Made by a program: the position numbers and the translations under genes. Below, piece after piece: positions 45,717 to 53,712 of a stretch of DNA of 64,000 nt (positions within the stretch are counted from its first letter, which is position 1; each line of letters opens with the position of its first letter). The notes beneath the pieces were generated by a model. The model was given only the letters and a program-made list of their open reading frames with translations, ran no database searches and was not told where the DNA came from. Source of the DNA: Parabacteroides distasonis (GTDB taxonomy: Bacteria; Bacteroidota; Bacteroidia; Bacteroidales; Tannerellaceae); contig SUXM01000009.1 in assembly GCA_015060925.1 (NCBI GenBank), positions 1-64,000 of the forward strand, written 5' to 3'.

Positions 45717-48700
45717 ATGATTCTATTCTTTCAATCTCCAACAAAAACGGTGTTAGCAGTAGAAGCTGCACACGCTTTTTCTCCTGAAGATGTAGAAAAA
45801 TTAGTTTGGGCATTCAGTGAGGCCACACCTCTTCAAGCCGAAACTTTAGAAGGCTGGTATGTCGGTCCTCGACGTGAAATGATTACTCCATGGAGTACTA
45901 ATGCCGTAGAGATTACTCAAAACATGGGTATTAGTGGTATTACTCGAATTGAAGAGTATTTCCCTGTATCATCCGGCGAAGCAGAACATGACCCGATGTT
46001 ACAACGTATCTACAACGGACTAAACCAAGAAATCTTCACAATTAGCAAACAACCGGATTCGATTGTTTACATAGAAGATTTAGAAGCATATAATACGCAA
46101 GAAGGTTTGGCTTTAAGTCAGGAAGAAATTGCATATTTGAACGAAGTAAGTCAAAAATTAGGTCGAAAGTTGACAGACAGTGAAGTATTTGGTTTCTCAC
46201 AAGTGAACTCAGAGCATTGTCGTCATAAGATCTTTGGTGGTATTTTTATCATTGATGGCGAAGAAAAGGAAAGTTCTCTTTTTGGCTTGATAAAGAAAAC
46301 ATCTGCTGAAAATCCCAATAAATTAGTTTCTGCTTATAAAGACAATGTAGCCTTCAATGAAGGGCCAACCGTAGAGCAATTTGCGCCAAAAAGCGGGGAT
46401 CAACCGGACTTTTATGAAGTAAAAGATATCAAGACTGTGATCTCATTAAAAGCTGAAACTCATAACTTCCCTACAACTGTAGAACCATTCAATGGTGCAG
46501 CAACAGGAACCGGAGGTGAAATCCGTGACCGTTTAGGTGGAGGTAAAGCATCTTTACCTATTGCTGGTACTGCTGTTTACATGACCTCTTACCCTCGTAC
46601 AGAAGGAACTCGTGAATGGGAGAAGATTCTTGATCCACGTCCTTGGTTATATCAGACTCCGGAACAGATTTTGATAAAGGCCTCCAATGGTGCTTCGGAC
46701 TTTGGTAATAAGTTTGGACAACCGTTAATCTGTGGTTCTTTATTAACATTCGAACATGCTGAAAATGACAAGAAATATGCTTATGATAAAGTAATCATGC
46801 TTGCCGGTGGTGTGGGTTATGCCAATATGCGTGATGCATTGAAAGGTGAACCTGAACCAGGAGAAAAGGTGGTAATCATAGGTGGTGATAACTATCGTAT
46901 CGGTATGGGTGGAGGAGCTGTCTCTTCTGTAAATACAGGACAGTATACCAGTGGTATTGAATTGAATGCTGTACAACGTGCCAATCCGGAAATGCAGAAA
47001 CGAGCAGCGAACGTCATACGTGCAATTGCTGAATCAGACAATAACCCAATTGTTTCCATCCACGACCATGGTGCAGGTGGTCATTTGAATTGTTTGTCTG
47101 AATTAGTAGAAGCTACAGGTGGCCATATCGATATGAGTAAGTTACCTATTGGTGACCCAACTCTTTCTGCAAAAGAGATCATTGGCAACGAAAGCCAAGA
47201 ACGTATGGGCTTATTGATGAAAGAAGAAGATGTAGAAAGAGTAAAACGTATTGCAGATCGTGAACGTGCTCCAATGTACACTGTAGGTGAAACAACCAAC
47301 GACATGAAGTTTGTCTTTGAACAAGCAGATGGCGTAAAACCAATTGATATTAAACTGGAATACATGTTTGGCAAACCGCCTCGTACAGTGATGACAGACC
47401 ATACTGTTGAGACATCCTATCAACCGGTAGCCTATAAAGAATCTGAATTACATCACTATTTGGAAAATGTACTACAATTAGAGGCTGTAGCTTGTAAGGA
47501 TTGGTTGACCAACAAAGTAGACCGTTCGGTTACAGGTAAGATTGCTCGCCAACAATGCCAGGGAGAACTACAATTGCCATTGAGTGACTTAGGAGCTGTT
47601 TCATTAGACTATCGTGGTAAAGCCGGAATCGCAACATCTATAGGTCATGCTCCACAGGTAGCCATGATAGACCCTGCAGCCGGTTCGGTAATGGCTATAG
47701 CCGAATCTCTGACAAACATTGTATTTGCACCATTGGCTGATAAATTGTCAGGCGTTTCTTTAAGTGCAAACTGGATGTGGCCTTGCCGTAATGAAGGAGA
47801 AGATGCTCGCCTATACACAGCTGTTCAAGCAGCATCTGATTTTGCTTGTGCATTGGGTATTAATATTCCGACAGGTAAAGACTCTTTGTCTATGACCCAG
47901 AAGTATGGAGATGACAAAGTGATTTCTCCGGGTACCGTGATCATTTCTGCGGGTGCTGAAGTCAGTGATATTCGTAAGATCGTATCCCCGGTATTAGCAC
48001 ATGAAAAGAACTCTTACCTATATTATATAGACTTCTCTTTTGACACATTAAAATTAGGAGGTTCTGCTTTTGCACAAGCCTTAAATAAATTAGGTAACGA
48101 AGTGCCGACCGTTCTGGATCCGGAATATTTCCAAGATGCATTTAATGCTATTCAAGATGCAATTGAACAAGGTTTAATCTTAGCCGGCCACGATATTTCA
48201 GCCGGAGGTATGATTACAACCTTACTGGAAATGTGTTTTGCAAATGTAGAAGGAGGTTTGGAAGTGAACTTGGATAAGATTTCAGAACAAGATATTGTAA
48301 AAATCCTATTTGCTGAAAATCCGGGTATCATCGTCCAAGTTAAAGATAAGAAAGCATTTGAAAAGATATTGGAAGAGGCAGGTGTTGGCTTTGCAATTAT
48401 CGCAAAACCGACAGACGAACGTCATATCTTGGTTTCTAAAGATGGTATTCAGTACCATTTCGGAATTGACTATATGCGTGACGTTTGGTATTCTTCTTCT
48501 TATAAATTGGACATCAAACAAAGTGGCAGTGTTTGCGCTGGCAACCGCTTTGAAAACTACAAGATGCAGCCGTTGGAATTCAAATACAACAAGAACTTCA
48601 CAGGTAAATTGGCAGATTATGGCCTGACAGCAGACCGCAAGGGAACAAGCGGCATCAAAGCTGCTGTCATCCGTGAAAAAGGTTGCCAATGTGAACGTGA

Positions 48701-49406
48701 AACGGCTTACGCATTGTATTTGGCAGGATTTGATGTAAAAGATGTCCACATGACAGATTTAGCATCCGGACGTGAGACGTTAGAAGATGTAAACATGATT
48801 GTATTCTGTGGCGGTTTCTCCAACTCTGACGTTTTAGGCTCTGCTAAAGGTTGGGCAGGTGGTTTCTTGTTCAATGAAAAAGCAAAGAAAGCATTGGATA
48901 ATTTCTATGCACGTCCCGACACATTGAGCTTGGGTATTTGTAACGGTTGCCAGTTGATGGCTGAATTAGGCGTTATCTATCCGGAACATGAAAAGAAACA
49001 TAAAATGTTACATAATGATTCACATAAATTTGAATCAAACTTTGTCACATTAGAAATACCGAAAAACCATTCTGTCATGTTCGGTTCTTTGAGTGGATGT
49101 AAGATCGGAGCTTGGGTTGCCCACGGAGAAGGCAAATTCGGATTCCCGTATGAAGAAAAAGCATATCATATCGTAGCTAAATATAACTACGAAGGTTATC
49201 CTGCCAATCCGAACGGTTCACCTTGGGCTGTAGCCGGAGTATGTTCTCAAGATGGTCGCCATTTAGCCATGATGCCTCACTTGGAACGTGCAATGTTCCC
49301 ATGGCAATGTGGTTACTATCCGGAAGACCGTAGAAACAATGACGAAGTAACTCCTTGGATTGAAGCATTCGTCAATGCTCGTAAGTGGGTTGAAGGACAG
49401 AAATAA
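45717..49406 (+). CDS. purL: Phosphoribosylformylglycinamidine synthase, large single-chain form
   Basis: This enzyme makes FGAM from FGAR in purine synthesis, using glutamine. The 1229 residues are the fused type: N-terminal PurS-like part, AIRS-type synthase domains (SQVNSEHCRHKIFGGIF; LKAETHNFPTTVEPFNGAAT; VSIHDHGAGGHLNCLSELVE), and a C-terminal glutaminase domain with the nucleophile Cys in LGICNGCQLMAELG and the His/Glu region near GRHLAMMPHLERAMFP. It is a single-gene unit facing the porin gene, with only 4 bp between stops. Confidence 0.96.
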   Translation: MILFFQSPTKTVLAVEAAHAFSPEDVEKLVWAFSEATPLQAETLEGWYVGPRREMITPWSTNAVEITQNMGISGITRIEEYFPVSSGEAEHDPMLQRIYNGLNQEIFTISKQPDSIVYIEDLEAYNTQEGLALSQEEIAYLNEVSQKLGRKLTDSEVFGFSQVNSEHCRHKIFGGIFIIDGEEKESSLFGLIKKTSAENPNKLVSAYKDNVAFNEGPTVEQFAPKSGDQPDFYEVKDIKTVISLKAETHNFPTTVEPFNGAATGTGGEIRDRLGGGKASLPIAGTAVYMTSYPRTEGTREWEKILDPRPWLYQTPEQILIKASNGASDFGNKFGQPLICGSLLTFEHAENDKKYAYDKVIMLAGGVGYANMRDALKGEPEPGEKVVIIGGDNYRIGMGGGAVSSVNTGQYTSGIELNAVQRANPEMQKRAANVIRAIAESDNNPIVSIHDHGAGGHLNCLSELVEATGGHIDMSKLPIGDPTLSAKEIIGNESQERMGLLMKEEDVERVKRIADRERAPMYTVGETTNDMKFVFEQADGVKPIDIKLEYMFGKPPRTVMTDHTVETSYQPVAYKESELHHYLENVLQLEAVACKDWLTNKVDRSVTGKIARQQCQGELQLPLSDLGAVSLDYRGKAGIATSIGHAPQVAMIDPAAGSVMAIAESLTNIVFAPLADKLSGVSLSANWMWPCRNEGEDARLYTAVQAASDFACALGINIPTGKDSLSMTQKYGDDKVISPGTVIISAGAEVSDIRKIVSPVLAHEKNSYLYYIDFSFDTLKLGGSAFAQALNKLGNEVPTVLDPEYFQDAFNAIQDAIEQGLILAGHDISAGGMITTLLEMCFANVEGGLEVNLDKISEQDIVKILFAENPGIIVQVKDKKAFEKILEEAGVGFAIIAKPTDERHILVSKDGIQYHFGIDYMRDVWYSSSYKLDIKQSGSVCAGNRFENYKMQPLEFKYNKNFTGKLADYGLTADRKGTSGIKAAVIREKGCQCERETAYALYLAGFDVKDVHMTDLASGRETLEDVNMIVFCGGFSNSDVLGSAKGWAGGFLFNEKAKKALDNFYARPDTLSLGICNGCQLMAELGVIYPEHEKKHKMLHNDSHKFESNFVTLEIPKNHSVMFGSLSGCKIGAWVAHGEGKFGFPYEEKAYHIVAKYNYEGYPANPNGSPWAVAGVCSQDGRHLAMMPHLERAMFPWQCGYYPEDRRNNDEVTPWIEAFVNARKWVEGQK

Positions 49407-49410
49407 CACT

Positions 49411-50673
49411 CTATAAACCTAATTCTACTTGAAAGCGAAGTTCCCATTGATTATAAGGATGGAGAGCTTCGCTTTTATGGTTATAAGAAGCATCTGCTTG
49501 TATTTTCAAGCTATGCCCAATGAGATATTTGGTAACCCCGATAGTTGTTTGATTAAAATTCCTATAACCAATGAGACTTTGTACCTTCTTTTTTGGGAAA
49601 AGAGTAGAATTACGAATTGCGATCTCCCAGTTGGAAGGAAACAGATAACTGGATTGCACATTCAAACCGTTTCCCGTATACACACAAATTTCCGAATCAC
49701 TTGCAAAGAGTGGTTTATCACATTTTCTCCCCATAAAGTCAGCACAAAGGGCAAACCCTTGATATTTCATAACAAAATCAAGAAAATAAGCATTTAAGTT
49801 TCTGGATTCTCCATCCGGCATTAAGGCTCCATTTTGTCCTTGTAAACGAACGGCTTTATTATTAAAAGAATAGGCACCTCCCAACATGAGCTTTAAAGTT
49901 CGTTCTCGTTGATAATCTCCTTCTGAAATTTCACCCAACGAATTGAAACGCCCTAAAGGGAACAATTCCAAACGACCAGAATAAGCATATCCCCCATTAC
50001 TACCACCTCCCCAATTTCGACCTTCTCCTAACGTAATTGAAGCATTTGCTCCTACATTAAAATCAGCAACAATTGCCTTATGAAACTCTCCAAAGAGACC
50101 AAAGTCCCTATCCAAATTAAATTGTGAATTCACAATACTTCGATCAATAAATTGCAAGGCACTTGATGAATTAATACGGGCACGATTAGCTTTTATCTTA
50201 GTCTGTCCAAAACCTATTGACCAAGTATTCGTAGGGAGATAATAAACCATCGCATCTCTTACTATATTCATATTACCATTTGGTACAGTTTTCGTATCGT
50301 ATGAGGTAAAACCTAATTGAACAGAATAAACCAACTGAGGGACAAATACATATCCATCAAAACGCAAACGTAAACGTTTCACATGAGCATCAGTTTGAAA
50401 ATCCTCTCCAAACTCAAAACCTAAAAAATTCTGCATCCGAAAGCGTATTGTCAACTTGTATAAATCATTGTTCGGCTGGAAAGTGATCCCCTTTCCCACT
50501 TCAATATTAGGCATATTACGAAGTCTTTCCAACAGTTCCGGATCAGATAAAGTCTTTTCTTCAGTCGAATCTGTCATTAATAAAGATATCTTTTGAATAA
50601 AACTCTTTTGAGTCATCCCATATAAAGGGATAAACAAGAATAGGATAACATTTAAAAAGAAACTTATTTTCAT
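49411..50673 (-). CDS. Outer-membrane porin, O/P-like
   Basis: The 420 residues have a signal peptide (MKISFFLNVILFLFIPLYG) and a series of amphipathic beta strands like those of phosphate-selective porins O and P (LYKLTIRFRMQNFLGFEFGE, KRLRLRFDGYVFVPQLVYSV, DFGLFGEFHKAIVADFNVGA), ending in the aromatic-type strand ELRFQVELGL. ATG at 50673 is chosen to place the signal peptide first. Ion selectivity cannot be read from sequence alone. Confidence 0.85.
   Translation of the reverse strand: MKISFFLNVILFLFIPLYGMTQKSFIQKISLLMTDSTEEKTLSDPELLERLRNMPNIEVGKGITFQPNNDLYKLTIRFRMQNFLGFEFGEDFQTDAHVKRLRLRFDGYVFVPQLVYSVQLGFTSYDTKTVPNGNMNIVRDAMVYYLPTNTWSIGFGQTKIKANRARINSSSALQFIDRSIVNSQFNLDRDFGLFGEFHKAIVADFNVGANASITLGEGRNWGGGSNGGYAYSGRLELFPLGRFNSLGEISEGDYQRERTLKLMLGGAYSFNNKAVRLQGQNGALMPDGESRNLNAYFLDFVMKYQGFALCADFMGRKCDKPLFASDSEICVYTGNGLNVQSSYLFPSNWEIAIRNSTLFPKKKVQSLIGYRNFNQTTIGVTKYLIGHSLKIQADASYNHKSEALHPYNQWELRFQVELGL
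49432..49475 (+). terminator. Possible purL terminator within the porin 3' end
   Basis: AAAGCGAAG (49432-49440) pairs perfectly with CTTCGCTTT (49467-49475) around a 26-nt loop, followed by one more T. It lies inside the coding sequence of the convergent porin gene, because the two stops are only 4 bp apart. Confidence 0.45.
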
Positions 50674-50822
50674 ATCTACACACAATCTTTTTTCATTTAT
50701 TATCTATAACAACAGAACGTTAAATTTGTTTTTAAAGAAATTACTCCTAATATTTTATGCACATTTCATAAATGGATGTGCAATTAATCGACTTAAATTG
50801 CACACTTTCTTACATATTGTGC

Positions 50823-50830
50823 TACCTTTG
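50823..50830 (+). promoter_or_regulatory. Candidate -7 element of the flavoprotein gene
   Basis: TACCTTTG, matching TAnnTTTG, 35 bp before the ATG at 50866. A TTG at 50798-50800 is 22 nt upstream, slightly too far for the consensus. Confidence 0.55.
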
Positions 50831-50865
50831 CGCCCGTTATAAAAAAATAGTTAGTATTTATTTAC

Positions 50866-51933
50866 ATGAAAACGTTAACAATCGGAGATCTGAAAGCCCG
50901 CATTCCAATTATCCAAGGAGGAATGGGTGTCGGAATCTCCTTATCCGGCTTAGCCTCAGCCGTAGCAAATGAAGGTGGGATCGGTGTTATCTCCGCTGCC
51001 GGTCTCGGTCTTTTATATAAAAAGTTATCTCCTAATTACACAGAAGCCGGCAATCTTGGCTTGAAAGAAGAAATACGCAAAGCGCGAGAGAAAGCCAAAG
51101 GAATCATCGGTGTCAATGTAATGGTTGCTCTTTCAGACTTCGCAGAATTGGTTAAAACCAGTATTGCGGAAAAAGTAGATATTATATTCAGTGGTGCAGG
51201 ATTACCATTAGATCTTCCCTCCTTTCTAAAAAAAGACAGTGTAACTAAATTAGTTCCGATAGTATCAAGCGCCCGCGCTGTACGTATTATTTGCGAGAAA
51301 TGGAAAAACAATTATGATTATTTACCTGATGCAGTGGTATTAGAAGGTCCGAAAGCTGGCGGCCACTTGGGATATAAGGAGAACCAATTGGATGATGAAA
51401 ACTATGCTTTGGAAACACTATTACCACAGGTAGTTGAAGAAGTTTCTCATTTTGAAGAAAAATACAATAAGAAGATCCCGGTAATTGCGGCAGGAGGCAT
51501 TTACACAGGAGAAGATATCAAACGCATGATGGACCTTGGAGCATCAGGCGTTCAGTTAGGAACCCGTTTTGTCACGACAACCGAATGTGACGCATCCGAA
51601 GCTTTTAAAGAAAGTTATATTAAAGCAGAGGAGAAGGACATTGAAATCATCAAAAGTCCGGTTGGTATGCCAGGGCGAGCCATCCATTGCAATTTCTTGC
51701 AGAAGGTAAAAGAGGGATTGAAGCAACCAAAGGTATGCCCTTTCAACTGTATCAAGACCTGCGACATATCTCGTAGTCCTTATTGTATTGTTACAGCCTT
51801 GTATAACGCATTTAAAGGCAATTTTGAAAACGGATATGCTTTTGCCGGCAGCAATGCATGGCGAACGACACGAATCATGTCTGTAAAGGAAACCTTTAAT
51901 GAGTTAATTTCCGAATGGAAAAATACCAAATAA
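50866..51933 (+). CDS. Nitronate monooxygenase / NAD(P)H-flavin oxidoreductase-like protein
   Basis: The 355 residues form an FMN-binding TIM barrel: N-terminal IPIIQGGMGVGISLSGLASA, EGGIGVISAAG, the LEGPKAGGHLG segment, and the phosphate-binding loop IPVIAAGGIYTGEDIKRMMD, GASGVQLGTRF. Members oxidise nitronates or act as enoyl reductases of the FabK type. The C-terminus has four closely spaced cysteines (VCPFNCIKTCDISRSPYCIV), a feature I recall from several anaerobic members. The exact reaction is uncertain. Confidence 0.85.
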   Translation: MKTLTIGDLKARIPIIQGGMGVGISLSGLASAVANEGGIGVISAAGLGLLYKKLSPNYTEAGNLGLKEEIRKAREKAKGIIGVNVMVALSDFAELVKTSIAEKVDIIFSGAGLPLDLPSFLKKDSVTKLVPIVSSARAVRIICEKWKNNYDYLPDAVVLEGPKAGGHLGYKENQLDDENYALETLLPQVVEEVSHFEEKYNKKIPVIAAGGIYTGEDIKRMMDLGASGVQLGTRFVTTTECDASEAFKESYIKAEEKDIEIIKSPVGMPGRAIHCNFLQKVKEGLKQPKVCPFNCIKTCDISRSPYCIVTALYNAFKGNFENGYAFAGSNAWRTTRIMSVKETFNELISEWKNTK

Positions 51934-51999
51934 AAAAAGGGAACAATAGACCAAACAGAAAGCTACCTCCGACTTAACTCCAAATTACCTCCGATGTAA
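51934..51999. other. Short stretch between the flavoprotein gene and the integrase remnant
   Basis: This gap contains two copies of the 8-mer TACCTCCG ~20 bp apart (51964-51971 and 51987-51994 approximately). No gene is visible. The repeats could be remains of an attachment or excision site. Confidence 0.35.
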
Positions 52000-52398
52000 T
52001 CAAGAATAGGTCGGATATAAATTTAAAACGGATGCCGAAGCAATAAAAATCGTCTCAGCATCCGTTTTCCTTTCCCTGCCTATCCGTTGCATTAACGGAT
52101 GTTCTCCATTACTAAATGTTTTACTCTTGTAACTTTTTAAATTGTCATAAGAGCTTAGACAAGCACAACTATTGCCTATCTGCCCTTTCTCTTTAAGTTC
52201 TGTGATAAGCTGTTTGTAGAAATCATCTACGGTGTTCTTAGGCTGATTTCTGCCAAAGTCCCAATAGGCAGGATTCACAGATATTCCTAAACTTTTCATA
52301 GTTCGTTTGCTATCTTTTGCTATTCTTAGCATTAGAGGAGACTCACCATTTGCAAGCACTTTATGCTTGTAGCAAATTACAGATACTGATGCTTTCAT
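52000..52398 (-). pseudogene. Remnant of a tyrosine-recombinase integrase, chimeric
   Basis: The 132-residue frame starts as an integrase N-terminal Arm DNA-binding domain (MKASVSVICYKHKVLANGES, LGISVNPAYWDFGRNQPKN) and goes on into core-binding-like sequence (DNLKSYKSKTF). It then jumps to a second Arm-like fragment (SNGEHPLMQRI), and the last ~20 residues are encoded by a hairpin. The catalytic domain with the R-H-R-Y residues is absent, so it cannot recombine. It lies ~130 bp from tRNA-Pro, a typical attachment site. Confidence 0.75.
52025..52068. other. Hairpin at the end of the integrase remnant
   Basis: AAAACGGATGC (52025-52035) pairs exactly with GCATCCGTTTT (52058-52068) around a 22-nt loop. 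It may be the original terminator of an integrase or of the element, now read as the last codons of the remnant. Confidence 0.6.
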
Positions 52399-52478
52399 AA
52401 AATATTGGTTGACTTCTTGGTTGACTTTTCGCGTCAACCACAGAGTCAACCATATAGTATTTGATGAAATGCATGTAA

Positions 52479-52518
52479 CAAAAAAGGCATCGACAATCAT
52501 CAGATTATCAATGCCTTC
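52479..52518 (-). terminator. Terminator of tRNA-Pro
   Basis: On the minus strand AAGGCATTGATAAT pairs with ATTGTCGATGCCTT with two G-U pairs around a 6-nt loop, followed by a run of T. It lies 8 bp beyond the tRNA 3' end. Confidence 0.85.
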
Positions 52519-52525
52519 TACTCAG

Positions 52526-52600
52526 TCGGGATGACTGGATTCGAACCAGCGACCACACGCCCCCCAGACGCGTACTCTAACCGGGCTGAGCTACATCCCG
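52526..52600 (-). tRNA. tRNA-Pro (anticodon GGG)
   Basis: The minus strand folds into a cloverleaf: acceptor stem CGGGATG/CATCCCG, D arm AGCTCAGCCCGGTTAGAGT, anticodon loop CTGGGGG giving GGG, T arm with GGTTCGAATCC, and discriminator base A. CCA is not encoded and would be added by the cell. It reads proline codons CCC and CCU. It has its own promoter overlapping the end of aroB and its own terminator. An integrase remnant lies next to its 3' side. Confidence 0.93.
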
Positions 52601-52617
52601 TTTTTATTTAACGGGTG

Positions 52618-52647
52618 CAAAGGTATGTTTTTTTCGTTATACTCCAA
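52618..52647 (-). promoter_or_regulatory. tRNA-Pro promoter
   Basis: TTG (52645-52647), a 19-nt spacer and TACCTTTG (52618-52625) on the minus strand, an exact consensus. The TTG lies inside the last codons of aroB. Predicted start about 52612. Confidence 0.8.
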
Positions 52648-53698
52648 AACTTTCTCTGTAAAAATCTAAGGCCTCCAATATTTTTTCTTTACCTACCTCT
52701 TGGTTAATTCGAACATCTCCCACTTGTGCCAACAAGGTAAAATTAATGATCCCCCCCTCATTCTTTTTATCATGGGTCATCAATTCATACAAAGCTTCGT
52801 AATCCTTACAATCAAAAACAAATGGTGTATAGTATTCTTTCAGATAATAGACAACTTGGCTTAACTTCTCCATAGGGAAGCCACATAATTTATGAGAAAG
52901 ATACAACTCACTCACAATACCGGCAGCCACAGCATGTCCATGCAACAAAGGTTGTCCCTTCTTAAAAGAGAGACTTTCATAGGCATGTCCGATTGTATGT
53001 CCAAAGTTCAAAGCCTTACGAATACCCTGTTCTTTTGGATCTTCTGCAACAATACGCTCTTTTACGGCAACTGATTGTGCTACTAATTGATTCAAGTAAC
53101 TGTAGTTCATCGTATCAATGTCATATAACATCACAGAGGCATAATCTCCCATAGAACTAATCAATCCATGTTTGATCATCTCTGCATATCCGGAAAGGAT
53201 ATTAGCACGATCCAATGTTCGTAAAAACTCACAATCTATAAACACACATAAAGGAGGATAAAAAGAACCTATCTCATTCTTTAACCCATTAAAATTAATA
53301 CCCGTCTTTCCTCCTACAGCTGCATCAACTGAAGCCATTAATGTGGTCGGGATATTAATCGTACGAATACCTCTTTTAAAAGTGGCTCCGGCAAAACCTC
53401 CCATATCTGTAACCATTCCACCTCCCAAATTCACCAGTAAAGAATTACGGGAAGCTCCATAATTAGACAGATAAGACCAAATATGAGACAAATGTTCCAA
53501 ACTCTTATGTGTATCTCCTGCCTCTGTTATGATATGCAATGCATTTTTTAAAGCGGGGATATCCTGTACTAAAGGAAAACACTTATCCTTTGTATTTGTA
53601 TCAGTTAATATAAACAACTTGTCATAATTAAGAAGAGACAGAAACTCTTGCAGTTCCTGTCTCATATCTTTACAAATGACCACTTTCTGTTTTGTCAT
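52637..53698 (-). CDS. aroB: 3-dehydroquinate synthase
   Basis: AroB makes 3-dehydroquinate from DAHP in the shikimate pathway, using NAD and a zinc ion. The 353 residues show VNLGGGMVTDMGGFAGATFK (NAD-binding), PTTLMASVDAAVGGKTGINF, and the metal-binding Glu/His residues in SGYAEMIKHGL and NFGHTIGHAYE (both His pairs). The length matches the family. It follows alaS by 14 nt, and its last codons contain the tRNA-Pro promoter. Confidence 0.95.
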   Translation of the reverse strand: MTKQKVVICKDMRQELQEFLSLLNYDKLFILTDTNTKDKCFPLVQDIPALKNALHIITEAGDTHKSLEHLSHIWSYLSNYGASRNSLLVNLGGGMVTDMGGFAGATFKRGIRTINIPTTLMASVDAAVGGKTGINFNGLKNEIGSFYPPLCVFIDCEFLRTLDRANILSGYAEMIKHGLISSMGDYASVMLYDIDTMNYSYLNQLVAQSVAVKERIVAEDPKEQGIRKALNFGHTIGHAYESLSFKKGQPLLHGHAVAAGIVSELYLSHKLCGFPMEKLSQVVYYLKEYYTPFVFDCKDYEALYELMTHDKKNEGGIINFTLLAQVGDVRINQEVGKEKILEALDFYRESFGV

Positions 53699-53712
53699 AT
53701 TTCTTGAATATT

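Noticed and set aside
52399-52500. N-terminal extension of the integrase remnant
   Set aside because: It reads through the tRNA terminator; the Arm domain starts at the ATG at 52398 as in intact integrases.
52000-52600. Intact integrative element with attachment sites
   Set aside because: No second copy of the tRNA 3' end is seen in the window, no mobilisation genes are present, and the integrase lacks its catalytic domain.
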